Source: a bacterium
GTDB lineage: Bacteria > Ratteibacteria > UBA8468 > B48-G9 > DTJG01
Reading direction: 5' to 3'
DNA length: 16,912 bases
Assembly: GCA_026418655.1 (NCBI GenBank)
Contig: JAOAAW010000073.1
Span: forward strand, 1-16,912
Positions 1 through 8,650 of this stretch are shown here, in pieces; the first letter of the stretch is position 1, and the number at the start of each line of letters is the position of its first letter. The translations under genes were made by a program, and so were the position numbers. The notes below the pieces were generated by a model, which saw nothing but the letters and a program-made list of their open reading frames with translations, ran no database searches and was not told the origin of the DNA.

Positions 1-336
1 GAAAAGGAAAACGAAAACCGAGTAATATACAACACTTGCAATGTATCCGATCTTTGGAGTTATCAAAAACAGTGGAAGAAGAAAAAAGGCAAGACCTACA
101 AGAAAACAGGCATTCGGACGTAGGATTCGCGTAAAATTCTTTCCAACCCATGGAATCAAAACAAAAGACCCGATACCAACAATAAAAGGAATTATTGAGA
201 GAAATCCAAGAAGCCCTTCTTTCACTCCGATCTTTATTAAAAACAGAGTCAAAACACCATTAAAAGCAACAGTATAATATGCATTACCTGCGACCTGCCC
301 TATGAAGAAAATATTTTTTTCCTGGCTTGAAAGCAT
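1..336 (-). CDS. MFS transporter, N-terminal part (cut by window edge)
   Basis: This is the amino-terminal 112 residues of a membrane transporter; the rest lies beyond the left edge. The reverse-strand translation begins MLSSQEKNIFF and runs through hydrophobic helices separated by IKIGVKEGLLGFLSIIP. That stretch lines up closely with LKLGVREKLIGFLSILP in the next gene, so the two are tandem paralogs of the Major Facilitator Superfamily. The reading frame could open five codons earlier, at an ATG at 351. I prefer the ATG at 336 because AAAAGGGA (341-348) sits just upstream as a ribosome site, a TATAAT lies at 364-369, and the paralog also starts with MLS. The substrate cannot be told from this piece. 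It is probably an inner-membrane secondary transporter. Confidence 0.8.
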   Translation of the reverse strand, partial: MLSSQEKNIFFIGQVAGNAYYTVAFNGVLTLFLIKIGVKEGLLGFLSIIPFIVGIGSFVLIPWVGKNFTRILRPNACFLVGLAFFLLPLFLITPKIGYIASVVYYSVFVFLF

Positions 337-363
337 AAATTCCCTTTTCATCGTATCACAGAG

Positions 364-369
364 ATTATA
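364..369 (-). promoter_or_regulatory. Possible -10 element before the terminal MFS gene
   Basis: The reverse strand reads TATAAT, a perfect -10 hexamer. It lies in the 48-64 nt gap between the two MFS genes. No convincing -35 hexamer stands 16-18 nt upstream. Transcription would start near 357, leaving a leader of about 20 nt that contains the AAAAGGGA ribosome site for the ATG at 336. This is only suggestive in an AT-rich spacer. Confidence 0.35.
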
Positions 370-399
370 CAATAAAACAACAAATGTATGATTTATTTA

Positions 400-1722
400 T
401 CATGGAGGGCTTGTAATGATGTCTCTCACCTTCATCAAGCTTTCCGTAATTGAATCTTTAAGAAGATCCATCACAGACCTTTCTTTCAATGGTTTCATCT
501 GAAGAATCTGATACATAAGGAGACAATAGAGTAATCCGGTAAGAATCATAAAAATCTGGTAGATACCATAAATTCCAAGATGAAAATTCCTGTTTCTCTG
601 AATTAAAAATCCTGCAAGTGGTGAGGCGATTACTGCCGGCAATTGTGCACCGAATACAAGCATAAAGGCAAAGTATGATGACTTATTATCTTCAGGAGAT
701 AATGCCATCCTTCTTGTGGTGTCACCCATCAATTGCCCAGCAAAAACAACTCCACCAAGAAAAGATGCGAAAAGTAATAGATTTTTCATTACATTGAATT
801 GGAAGAGATGAATGTGTGCAAGAAAAAACATATGCAAAACTGCAAGCATGCATGAAACAAAAAGTATGAATCTACTCCCGTACCTGTCAACAAGTTTCCC
901 CCATCCAAAAACAGAAAAACCATAGCCAAGTGTGTTAGCCGAAACAAGAGTTACACAGAAGGAAGTACTCATTCCAAGCTCTGTTTTGTAAAAAGGAATT
1001 AAAAAAGGACCAGAAATTCCAGTTATGAAAGTCCATATAGCAAGAAATTTGAAATACGTATTGTGGTCTTTGTTTTTCAATAACTCTCTAAATTCTATAA
1101 GCAGACCCAACCTTGTTGAACTCTCTTTTTCTATTTTCGGAATCCCTGTGTATGAAAGAAAAAAAGGGAAAAAAATGGAGATTACAACAATCATAAGTAC
1201 CACATAGAAAAACTGCATAAATTCAGGTTCAGTACCCAAAATTCTTGATGAAATCTGTAAAAGTCCATATCCGGCAAGGGTCAATGAAATTCTGAGCGTA
1301 CCAAGAAAATGACCGCGTTCATTATAAGGAATGACTGATTCAATCACTGGAAACCACGCATATACATAGCCCTGGGTCGGAAAATAAAAAAGAAAAAGCA
1401 ATGAGCAGAAAATTATAATTACAATGTTTGCCGGAAGAACGTTTGCAAGGATAAAAACCGGTAAAAAACAAACCTCTATGGCAAAAAGGATCCATGCAGA
1501 AATAATAAAACTTCTGACAGGATTTGTGGAAATATACCTGACCATCCACAGAGAAAATACACCAACGATTGAGGGAAGTATTGAAAGGAAACCTATCAGT
1601 TTTTCCCGGACTCCAAGTTTCAATAGAAAAAGTGTAAAAACAGGTCCGAGACACACAGTAAAGAAAAAAGTACCAGAGATAAGTCCTATCAGCAAATAGA
1701 ATTTTTGACGTGTTGAAAGCAT
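400..1722 (-). CDS. MFS transporter, full length (about 440 aa)
   Basis: This is an integral inner-membrane secondary transporter. The protein is almost wholly hydrophobic, with about twelve predicted helices broken by short polar loops. The loop after helix 2 (LKLGVREKLIGFLSILP) and the GWGKLVDRYGSR loop near residue 280 resemble the conserved MFS loop signatures that follow helices 2 and 8. It is a tandem paralog of the truncated gene to its left. The frame can open at a TTG at 1740, five bases after the radC stop. The ATG at 1722 is preferred because it gives MLSTRQK, matching the paralog's MLSSQEK. No strong ribosome site precedes either start, so translation may be coupled to radC. The C-terminal tail is basic and cytosolic. 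The substrate is unknown; an uptake role for sugar fragments released by the nearby glycosidase-like proteins is a guess from position only. Confidence 0.85.
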   Translation of the reverse strand: MLSTRQKFYLLIGLISGTFFFTVCLGPVFTLFLLKLGVREKLIGFLSILPSIVGVFSLWMVRYISTNPVRSFIISAWILFAIEVCFLPVFILANVLPANIVIIIFCSLLFLFYFPTQGYVYAWFPVIESVIPYNERGHFLGTLRISLTLAGYGLLQISSRILGTEPEFMQFFYVVLMIVVISIFFPFFLSYTGIPKIEKESSTRLGLLIEFRELLKNKDHNTYFKFLAIWTFITGISGPFLIPFYKTELGMSTSFCVTLVSANTLGYGFSVFGWGKLVDRYGSRFILFVSCMLAVLHMFFLAHIHLFQFNVMKNLLLFASFLGGVVFAGQLMGDTTRRMALSPEDNKSSYFAFMLVFGAQLPAVIASPLAGFLIQRNRNFHLGIYGIYQIFMILTGLLYCLLMYQILQMKPLKERSVMDLLKDSITESLMKVRDIITSPP

Positions 1723-1742
1723 AGCATCAATATTTTCCAATT

Positions 1743-2483
1743 TCAGCCGATCAACCCTTTTTCTCTGAAACTGAAAAAGGAACTCTTGCAGACAATTATA
1801 TGGTCTATTACATCTATTCCAACAATTGAACCTGCTTCTCTGAGTCTTTTTGTAATACTGATGTCATCCTCAGAAGGTTCAGGATCTTCTGAAGGATGAT
1901 TGTGAGCAATGATAATCTTCACTGCATGCCTCTTAATCGCTGTCTCAAATGCTTCTCTTGGATGAACAAGACTTGCTTCAATTGTGCCAGTGGAAATCTT
2001 ATCAACCGCAATAATTCTATTACGAACATCAAGGGAAACAACAAAAAAATGCTCCTTTCTGTAGTCAAGCAGTCTGGCTTTGAGCACTGTCCAGGCATAT
2101 TCTGGAGATGTAATCTTGTCTCTATTGGTGAGAATTTTTTCCCTTTTTTCATTTTCAATTCTTCTGGCTATTTCAAAACACGCTTTAAGTCTGGTAATTT
2201 TGGCTATACCCATTCCCCGTATTTCTTTTCTGAGTTCTTCAACAGAAACATCAGCAATATTTGCAAGAGAACCATATCTTGAAATTAAACTCTGTGCAAG
2301 TTCTGTTGCAGACGCACCGGAAACTCCGCTGGAGATGATAATCGCAAGGAGTTCCTGAGAGGATAAAGAATGTGGGCCTAATTTCAATAGTCTTTCTCGC
2401 GGTCTTTCATCCACAGGCAAATCAGAAACCCTGAAACTTTTCTTTATCTTTTCATTCACCTTGCTGATCTGTTTCCGACTCAT
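1743..2483 (-). CDS. radC: RadC family protein (JAB/MPN metalloprotease-fold)
   Basis: This is a member of the RadC (UPF0758) family. It has an N-terminal helix-hairpin-helix-like part (LSSQELLAIIISSG, then RGMGIAKITRLKA) and a C-terminal MPN/JAB domain. The metal-binding signature HNHPSEDPEPSEDD is intact, with HxH, then Ser, then Asp at the JAMM spacing. The block DLPVDERPRERLLKLG is the usual family N-terminus. Most RadC proteins have Gly in HNHPSGD where this one has Glu. The biochemical role is unsettled: the old link to DNA repair in E. coli was withdrawn, and some homologs act in competence or as DNA-processing factors. The start is ambiguous: ATG at 2510, ATG at 2483, or GTG at 2459, which overlaps the xseB stop by a few bases and gives the most family-like length of 238 residues. 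The overlap with xseB suggests translational coupling. Confidence 0.9.
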   Translation of the reverse strand: MSRKQISKVNEKIKKSFRVSDLPVDERPRERLLKLGPHSLSSQELLAIIISSGVSGASATELAQSLISRYGSLANIADVSVEELRKEIRGMGIAKITRLKACFEIARRIENEKREKILTNRDKITSPEYAWTVLKARLLDYRKEHFFVVSLDVRNRIIAVDKISTGTIEASLVHPREAFETAIKRHAVKIIIAHNHPSEDPEPSEDDISITKRLREAGSIVGIDVIDHIIVCKSSFFSFREKGLIG

Positions 2484-2691
2484 CTTCCTGGTACTGTTGT
2501 TCAAGTTCATTTTTAAGCTGTATAAATTCGTTTTCTGCCTTCTGGAGCTGACTTCTGCAAAACTTGATCAATTCCACCCCTTCCCGAAATTTCTCAAGTC
2601 CCTGTTCCACATCTATGTCTTTTCTATTAAGTTCTTCAACAATTTTTTCAAGTCTCTGCAGGGCAGTCTTCAACCTTTCCTTCTCTTTCAT
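2452..2691 (-). CDS. xseB: Exodeoxyribonuclease VII small subunit
   Basis: This is the small subunit of exonuclease VII, a cytosolic enzyme that degrades single-stranded DNA into acid-soluble oligonucleotides. The 79-residue protein is almost entirely helical and heptad-like. It carries the family core in which a short helix (ALQRLEKIVEELNRKDIDVEQGLEKFREGVELIKFCRSQL, residues about 10-49) is followed by a second helix. Its tail is acidic and Gln-rich. AAGGAG lies seven bases before the ATG. The gene starts 14 bases after the xseA stop, the classic order of large then small subunit, and it overlaps the start of radC. Length and motif order match the family, so the call is secure. Confidence 0.93.
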   Translation of the reverse strand: MKEKERLKTALQRLEKIVEELNRKDIDVEQGLEKFREGVELIKFCRSQLQKAENEFIQLKNELEQQYQEDESETDQQGE

Positions 2692-2705
2692 AATTTTCTC
2701 CTTAT

Positions 2706-4118
2706 TTAAGAATCCTGTATGTCTTCAACTATAGAAGTAATTTTACCTTTGTACAGTTTAATGCGAATAATATCTTTCTTGCTAACCTGTTTTGAATTTT
2801 TTATAACCCTATTTTCCTTATCATAAACAATGCTGTATCCCTTGCTTAAAATTGCCTCGGGATTCAAAGAATACAGCTGTGCCTGGGCGATTTCAATTCT
2901 TTTTTTAATATTCTCAATCTCTGAACCAAAACTATGTATTGCCTGGTGTTCTAAAATTGAAATGCGATTTTCAATATCTTTTATTGAAATATGCCATTCC
3001 GACAGTTTGTTCATAAATTTTTTTTCAATGGTTTTGAAAGAATCAAAAACCCTCTTGAGGCAACCGTGCATTCTTTCAGCGCAGTGTCTTATTGAAAAAG
3101 AGTATTTCTGGATTATAGTGCTGAAGCCGGTAAAAACATCCTGTATCAGAAGTTCAATGCTATCTTTAAGCTCATCAAAAATTGTCCCTGTGAGAGTTAT
3201 CAATTGTTCTTCTACAAGCTCCAGTTTTTGAATTATCTGTTCCCTTTGAGTTCTTATAAAGCTGGCAACAGCTGTTGGGGTGGATAAACTTTTGTCAGCG
3301 ACAAGATCAGCAATTGTAATATCCCTTTCATGTCCAATCCCGGTAATTACCGGAAGTTTTGAATCAAAAATCGCGTTTGCGACATCCTCATCATTAAATG
3401 CCTTTAAGCTTTCCAATGAACCACCACCTCTTATGAGCACCAGAACATCAATTTCCGGCATATTCCTGTTAAAATACTTTATGGCCGAAATGATTGAGTC
3501 CACAGCGTAATCTCCTTCCACAAACACTGCAACATGATAAACTTCAAAACCATACTGACCGAGATTCTTCATAAAATCTTTTATTGCTGCTCCTGCCGGC
3601 GAAGTAATAAGCCCTATCTTTTGAATAACTTCCGGAATCGGTTTTTTTCTTTCAGGAGCAAAATAACCCTTTTCTTCAAGTTTCTTTTTCAGGGCCTCAA
3701 ATGCCTGTTTCAATGCACCTTCGCCAAACGGTTCAATCTTTGTTACCTCTATTCTGAACCTTCCGGATTTTTTGTAAATTCCAGGAAATCCAGAAACTAT
3801 AACCTGCATCCCGTCCTGAAGCAGATGTCTGTATGCATCAAAACTTCTCCATCCAATAAAACATTCCACCACAGCAGATTCAGCATCAGGATTTGACTCT
3901 TTGAGAACAAAAAAACAGTACCTGTCTCTCAGATTTACATCACTTATTTCTCCTAAAACCCTGCAGGAAATTTTTGATAGCTCAATATTAACAATATCAA
4001 GAAACTCTGTGACAGTAAAATAATCTTTTTTAACTGCAGAAATCTCTGACGTCTCTGTTGAATCGTTTTCTTGATTAAACAGATTCCAATCATCAAGAGG
4101 ATTTTTTTCTTTGTTCAT
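2706..4118 (-). CDS. xseA: Exodeoxyribonuclease VII large subunit
   Basis: This is the catalytic large subunit of exonuclease VII, which cleaves single-stranded DNA processively from either end and takes part in mismatch repair and recombination clean-up. An N-terminal OB-fold covers residues about 35-130 (VTEFLDIVNIELSKI... GEISDV). The catalytic core carries LIRGGGSLESLKAFNDED (about 228-245), GIGHERD (260-266) and STPTAVA (279-285), all at family positions. A long helical region runs from about 290 to 420. The C-terminal LNPEAILSKGYSIVYD box is also typical. The usual GHETD is GHERD here. An acidic 30-residue extension before the OB-fold is unusual. AAAGGA precedes the ATG. It sits 59 nt after the upstream glycosidase-like gene and 14 nt before xseB. 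Confidence 0.95.
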   Translation of the reverse strand: MNKEKNPLDDWNLFNQENDSTETSEISAVKKDYFTVTEFLDIVNIELSKISCRVLGEISDVNLRDRYCFFVLKESNPDAESAVVECFIGWRSFDAYRHLLQDGMQVIVSGFPGIYKKSGRFRIEVTKIEPFGEGALKQAFEALKKKLEEKGYFAPERKKPIPEVIQKIGLITSPAGAAIKDFMKNLGQYGFEVYHVAVFVEGDYAVDSIISAIKYFNRNMPEIDVLVLIRGGGSLESLKAFNDEDVANAIFDSKLPVITGIGHERDITIADLVADKSLSTPTAVASFIRTQREQIIQKLELVEEQLITLTGTIFDELKDSIELLIQDVFTGFSTIIQKYSFSIRHCAERMHGCLKRVFDSFKTIEKKFMNKLSEWHISIKDIENRISILEHQAIHSFGSEIENIKKRIEIAQAQLYSLNPEAILSKGYSIVYDKENRVIKNSKQVSKKDIIRIKLYKGKITSIVEDIQDS

Positions 4119-4177
4119 TTTTATCCTTTAATCCTGCTTTATTTAACAGTAAAAATGTAATGGTTGCAAACCTGATT

Positions 4178-5776
4178 TCAATATGCGTTCCAGGGATTAT
4201 ATCTATCAACGGTCAAATCAAATATCTTTTTTGTGTAATGATATTTAATATAAGGCAATTTGCCTTCAATTATCCTGTTAACAATTTCCCTGCGGCCAAA
4301 ATATCTGATTATTTCCCATTCTGTGCCGGTTTCAACGACCTGGTCAATGTCCCAGAAATACGCACCATCAAAGCCCCAATCAAGAATCTTTCCCATAAAA
4401 ATTGCCCTCGCCTTTACATCGTTTGGTTTCCACGCTCCGCCATGAGCATTTACACATGAGCCGCCTGGATAAACCTTTGTTCCTGCCTGCTGCAACCTTT
4501 TAACCGGTTCAAGTTCCAGATTTAACGCTGGATTATCCTTATGTCCTGCGCCGACAAGGACCGACTCAAAATAACCCTTCCTTATAAGTAATTCTATATC
4601 GAGTCCGAAAAGCAGGTTTCTTTCAAAATCCCTTGGCACTATGCAGGAAAGAACTTTACCACGTGAGGATACAAGTTCATAAACCTTTTTTACAAAATCA
4701 GCCAGCAGATTATGTCTGATACTGAGCATTTCAGGGCTATCACATTCAGCAGGGAGTTCTGGTTTTCTTCCATAAGTATTTTCAAAAGCTTCAATGACAG
4801 GTTGCTCACAAATCATCAATGGCAGACCACGATTGAATGCAAGACATATACCATCAGGATTGTAGTCAAGAAGTTCATCAAAGTATGTTAAAATTGCTTC
4901 CTGAACCTGTGGAAATGCATAGCTTATTCTTCTTACAGTATTTCCAAATTCATCAACACAATGCCATTGTGGATTTTTTTTATAAAAACCTGAAGTATAT
5001 CCATACAATGGAAATGGCCAGTAAAATGCACCAACTCTGAAATAATAATGAAGCTGTAACCCAATTTCTCCTGTAATCTCTCTCACAAGTAAAAGAGGGT
5101 CGATACCTTTTTTAATTAAGTTTTCGATTGAACGATTAAAAACCCATGCCTTATCATAAAAACAGGCATCATCAGACCATGGAAGTCTATCAGCTACCCT
5201 TGATTCTTTTACATTAAGAAATCCTCCACCATAAACACCCCAGACAATTCTGAAAAAATCACTGTTTTGCAAAGGAACAAGATATTTATATAAATCCTTG
5301 TCTGAATCAATACCCTCACGAAAAATGCAATGTCCGTCATTTGTTGCTATCAGATTTCTTGCCGAGTGTTCAGGTTGACTCTTCACAGCTCTAATGTAAA
5401 AAATAATTATTTCCTTTTTTGAAAAAGCGCTTCTAACCGGACAAATGTGAAGTTTTTTTCCAGTGAAATCCGCCTCAAAACAAAAATAATCCCTCACCTC
5501 GTGCGGCGAACCTTTTACCTCGTAATAGCCATTTTCTCCATCAAGCCATACCCTTATTACAGGGTTAAATGCTATGTAAAGACGATACCATCCACGAAGT
5601 CCAAGATCAAGAACAAGTTCTCCAGCTGGTGAATATGCACCGGTGGCAAGTCCCTCACCGGAAAAATCATCAAGTTGGTAGTCAAAACTTATCCAGCCGC
5701 TGCCAGGACCACTGGCAGGCTTAAATTTTCCACAGATTAGAGATGGAAGATATGAAAAAATTTTTTCTTTTCTCAT
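4178..5776 (-). CDS. Glycosidase-like TIM-barrel protein (GHL10-like), cytosolic
   Basis: I do not recognise a named enzyme. The 532-residue protein has a beta-rich N-terminal region (about 1-130, with alternating VWLDGENGYYEV-type strands). A barrel-like part follows, resembling the glycosyl-hydrolase-like 10 (YddW/GHL10) group. Residues 264-317 follow the order typical of that group: FYKKNPQWHCVDEFGN, ISYAFPQVQEAILTYFDELL, then YNPDGICLAFNRG. In GHL10 proteins the last piece is usually DGIHLDYxR, so the acidic residue after the leucine is replaced by Ala. WGFDGAYFWDIDQV near residues 465-480 may supply carboxylates instead. No signal peptide or membrane helix is seen, so it should act in the cytosol, perhaps on imported oligosaccharide, unlike its secreted neighbour at 8651. 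The start has only a weak ribosome site. Fold call moderate, activity unknown. Confidence 0.75.
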   Translation of the reverse strand: MRKEKIFSYLPSLICGKFKPASGPGSGWISFDYQLDDFSGEGLATGAYSPAGELVLDLGLRGWYRLYIAFNPVIRVWLDGENGYYEVKGSPHEVRDYFCFEADFTGKKLHICPVRSAFSKKEIIIFYIRAVKSQPEHSARNLIATNDGHCIFREGIDSDKDLYKYLVPLQNSDFFRIVWGVYGGGFLNVKESRVADRLPWSDDACFYDKAWVFNRSIENLIKKGIDPLLLVREITGEIGLQLHYYFRVGAFYWPFPLYGYTSGFYKKNPQWHCVDEFGNTVRRISYAFPQVQEAILTYFDELLDYNPDGICLAFNRGLPLMICEQPVIEAFENTYGRKPELPAECDSPEMLSIRHNLLADFVKKVYELVSSRGKVLSCIVPRDFERNLLFGLDIELLIRKGYFESVLVGAGHKDNPALNLELEPVKRLQQAGTKVYPGGSCVNAHGGAWKPNDVKARAIFMGKILDWGFDGAYFWDIDQVVETGTEWEIIRYFGRREIVNRIIEGKLPYIKYHYTKKIFDLTVDRYNPWNAY

Positions 5777-5851
5777 TATTTATCCGTTTTGATTTGATAT
5801 GATTTTACATCAAAATAGATATCAATAAAACTTTAATCCTTAATTTCATAT

Positions 5852-7150
5852 TTATGAATCCCTTACAAAATTTTTCAGCCAGTTTATCTTCTCCCATTTT
5901 CCCTCAAAATTCCACAGTGGAAAAATGGAATTGTTCTGGTAGAGTGGTTCATCAAGTGGCAATTCAGGATAGAGTTTTTTGGAAATTTCAAAATCTATTG
6001 TTCCAGGAATAGGACTGTATTCCGCGATTTTTATCTTGCATGGAAAATTTTTTAATATTTTAACCGTCTCAGTCACTTCTTCAAACTTCTGACCCGGAAG
6101 TCCTGCAAGAATATAAGCAGCAAGCTCTTCTTTTGAAAACCCTGCCGTAATAAGATTTTTCATTGCCCTTTCAAATTCTGAAAAGAATAATTTATTGCTT
6201 GACTCGTGCTGTCTTTTTATATCAAAACTCTCCACAGAAAGCCTGATAGTTTTAAAATTATACATCTTAAGAAAACTGGCCATCTCATTATTTATGAATC
6301 TTGGATGAATTCCATTTGGCGTATGAAAATTAACCTTTTTCGCTTCTGTTATTTTCTCGACAATCTTTCTCAGATGGTCAAAGTTATACAAAAGTGCATC
6401 ATCATAAAAGGCGATATCATTCACTCTATATCTTTCAAGATTCTTAACAGCTTCCTGCACAACTTCATCCTGATTTCTTAGCAAATATACGGGATGAATC
6501 TTGTTGACACCGCAATAATAACATGAAAACGGACAACCAAAAGTTGTACGCACTACAAGATATGAAAGTTTTTCGTACACATTCCAGCAGGGCTTGAGAT
6601 TTTCAATATAGTTGAGATGAAAAGGAGTATTTTCATTGAATATCTCTACAAATTTTCTAATATTGCCACCCTGAAAAACAATATCAGCACCTGCGGTTTT
6701 TGCATGTTGGTAGCAAAATGTCGGATAAACACCGCCAATCACAATTGGCGAATCCGTAAAATTTTTGCATATCTTTATTACTTCAAGCATACCAGAATAC
6801 CAGTATGTCATTGCACAGGTTATTACAATTACATCAAATCTTCCTGCATTTTCAAGAAATTCAATAAATACATGGTTAGGTAATCCGAATCTCTTGTATC
6901 TCCTCGGCACATTCCTATAAAAAGCAGGTTTGTCTATAATTTCATAGTAGTAATTCCCACAGCCATATTTTTTATCTTTCCTTGTTTTCCCGTCGTAGAA
7001 ACTATGGTTTCTATCCAAAAAATCAAAAAAACTGACATCCCAACCATTCCTGACAAACAGATCAACTATAAAAAGAAATCCATAGGGTTTACTCCACAAA
7101 TCAAATGCAGAAAAATCATAAACTGGAGGATTGATAAAAAGTGCCCTCAT
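5852..7150 (-). CDS. B12-binding-type radical SAM protein
   Basis: This is an iron-sulfur enzyme of the radical SAM superfamily. Residues 206-213 contain the cluster motif CPFSCYYC (CxxxCxxC) that ligates the [4Fe-4S] cluster. DIAFYDDAL and ILAGLPGQ follow at the barrel strands usual for the family. The N-terminal 160 residues form a Rossmann-like cobalamin-binding-type domain (ALFINPP at the start, then FDVIVITCAM and PIVIGGVYPT). This architecture is shared by methyltransferases such as BchE-like and HpnP-like proteins and by many uncharacterised enzymes. The frame opens at a TTG at 7168, but the ATG at 7150 gives the expected MRALFINPPVYD start. The gene is a few bases from the end of the upstream propeller gene, so co-transcription is likely. 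Reaction and substrate are unknown; a maturase for a neighbouring secreted protein or a carbohydrate or lipid methyltransferase are both possible. Confidence 0.88.
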   Translation of the reverse strand: MRALFINPPVYDFSAFDLWSKPYGFLFIVDLFVRNGWDVSFFDFLDRNHSFYDGKTRKDKKYGCGNYYYEIIDKPAFYRNVPRRYKRFGLPNHVFIEFLENAGRFDVIVITCAMTYWYSGMLEVIKICKNFTDSPIVIGGVYPTFCYQHAKTAGADIVFQGGNIRKFVEIFNENTPFHLNYIENLKPCWNVYEKLSYLVVRTTFGCPFSCYYCGVNKIHPVYLLRNQDEVVQEAVKNLERYRVNDIAFYDDALLYNFDHLRKIVEKITEAKKVNFHTPNGIHPRFINNEMASFLKMYNFKTIRLSVESFDIKRQHESSNKLFFSEFERAMKNLITAGFSKEELAAYILAGLPGQKFEEVTETVKILKNFPCKIKIAEYSPIPGTIDFEISKKLYPELPLDEPLYQNNSIFPLWNFEGKWEKINWLKNFVRDS

Positions 7151-7174
7151 TGATTTCAAGAATTTCAAAAAGTA

Positions 7175-8638
7175 TTATCGATTCTCTATTGTCTGCAAGA
7201 AAATTTCTTTCCCGAAATGTAACCTGTACCTGCTTATTCTGTTCTTACCAGTTGTTGTCCAGGGCTTTCTGTTTATTTCCTCTGCACAGTATCCATCTTC
7301 AGAAAACGAAACACCATCTTCTATGACATAAAGAAAGTCATTGAAAATACGAACCGTATGTATTCCGCCAAGTTGAGGGTCTTTAAGTCTCGTCAGCTCT
7401 TTGAAAGATTTTCCATCATCGTAGATAATTGAAACAAAACCTTCTGGCATTCTTGAACCTGCAAAAATCAAAGATGTCTTCCGATCGCACGAAATTCCAA
7501 TGGTCTTGAACGGTAACTTTAATGAATAAATTTCAACAACATCGCTACCAGTGTCTTTCATCTTGCTTATTCCTGTGTTCCAGCCAGTTCTATAAAAATA
7601 ATCTGATATGGCTGATCTTTCCATAGATGGTCCGGGTCTGATAATGTAGGGATCAGTATTTGCACTGTAAAGATATCCTTCAAGCATTGGTTTTGTTCTA
7701 TCATAAACTTTAAGGTCTCCAATGTAAATCTTGTTTCCCTCTCCAATACATATTCCTGTGGGCCACCATGTTGTTGCTGGATGTGTTCCGCTATCCTTAT
7801 GTCCACCTATATAAAACCAGTAAGCACCGTTATCAAGTTTATAGCAACCTGTACCATAATTCCCATATTCACTCCCAGCAATATATATGCGGTTATCCTC
7901 TGGTGCAACAAGAATCTGATGAGCACGGTGAATATCAGGAATTTCACCATCGACACCGAAATTCATATCCTTGCTTTTTCCATCCGGCTTAAGTTTTACA
8001 ACCAGTCCAGGATAAAATCCTCTGTCCATTTTCAGAAAACGCAGTAGTAAAAAAATATGACCATCAGGCGCAATTGCCAGGTCCCACGGATTTTCAATTA
8101 AAAAAGGGTAAAAATACATTATTCTAACAAGATCGCCTTTTGAAACACCTGATTGACTTATTTTAATTTTTCCGTCTACGATAACAAATGCTGTTTCTCC
8201 TTCAATCTTATCTCCGGTATTTGTATACTTAACACCATTAACAAAAACAGAAGCAACTTCACCATCCACCTTAAATTCACCAATGTTTGAATCTACATAA
8301 AAATCTTTGTAAAATAAACCAATTCTGCCGTCTATCCCGAAACTTTTATCTATTGTCCAGTTTATACCCTTGCTGATGAATACAGAATATCTACCTGAAC
8401 CAACATTTTTCCCAGTAAAATCAGTCCCATCCCACATCGCAACATAATTTCCTTTTTCCTTTTCAATGGCATTTAAGAACTTTATAAAATTTCGCCGGTT
8501 ATCTCTGATGAGCACCCAGTATAAAGAATCAGGATCCCCTGAAAAAGAAATTAAAAAATTTTCCTTCTGTTGCGCAAAAATAATTGAGATGTCAGACAGA
8601 GACAGACAAAAAAATATCAGCAACAGACACTTCTTCAT
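7175..8638 (-). CDS. Secreted FlgD-Ig-like / NHL-type beta-propeller protein
   Basis: This is an exported protein without a recognised name. A cleavable signal peptide is clear (MKKCLLLIFF... IIFA, cleavage near residue 22). Residues about 34-90 end in MWDGTDFTGKNVGSGRYSVF, the signature of the FlgD-type immunoglobulin-like domain found at the ends of many exported proteins. After a short beta module, repeated blocks resemble NHL or WD-like propeller blades: PWDLAIAPDGHIFLLLRF, HQILVAPEDNRIYIAGS, PTGICIGEGNKIYIGDL, TIGISCDRKTSLIFAGS and GIHTVRIFNDFLYVIEDG. AAGGGA lies seven bases before the ATG. The gene starts 12 bases after the large glycosidase-like gene, so they are very likely one operon. 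A binding or scaffolding role on an extracellular substrate is an inference; a lyase-like propeller is also possible. Confidence 0.8.
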   Translation of the reverse strand: MKKCLLLIFFCLSLSDISIIFAQQKENFLISFSGDPDSLYWVLIRDNRRNFIKFLNAIEKEKGNYVAMWDGTDFTGKNVGSGRYSVFISKGINWTIDKSFGIDGRIGLFYKDFYVDSNIGEFKVDGEVASVFVNGVKYTNTGDKIEGETAFVIVDGKIKISQSGVSKGDLVRIMYFYPFLIENPWDLAIAPDGHIFLLLRFLKMDRGFYPGLVVKLKPDGKSKDMNFGVDGEIPDIHRAHQILVAPEDNRIYIAGSEYGNYGTGCYKLDNGAYWFYIGGHKDSGTHPATTWWPTGICIGEGNKIYIGDLKVYDRTKPMLEGYLYSANTDPYIIRPGPSMERSAISDYFYRTGWNTGISKMKDTGSDVVEIYSLKLPFKTIGISCDRKTSLIFAGSRMPEGFVSIIYDDGKSFKELTRLKDPQLGGIHTVRIFNDFLYVIEDGVSFSEDGYCAEEINRKPWTTTGKNRISRYRLHFGKEIFLQTIENR

Positions 8639-8650
8639 ATATTTCCCTTT

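Noticed and set aside
41..277. Plus-strand frame of 78 codons at the left edge
   Set aside because: It is the mirror of the truncated MFS gene on the other strand, whose translation is clearly a hydrophobic transporter.
5793..5814. TTTGAT/ATCAAA inverted repeat before the cytosolic glycosidase-like gene
   Set aside because: The arms are AT-rich and short, there are no promoter hexamers at good spacing, and such repeats are expected by chance here.
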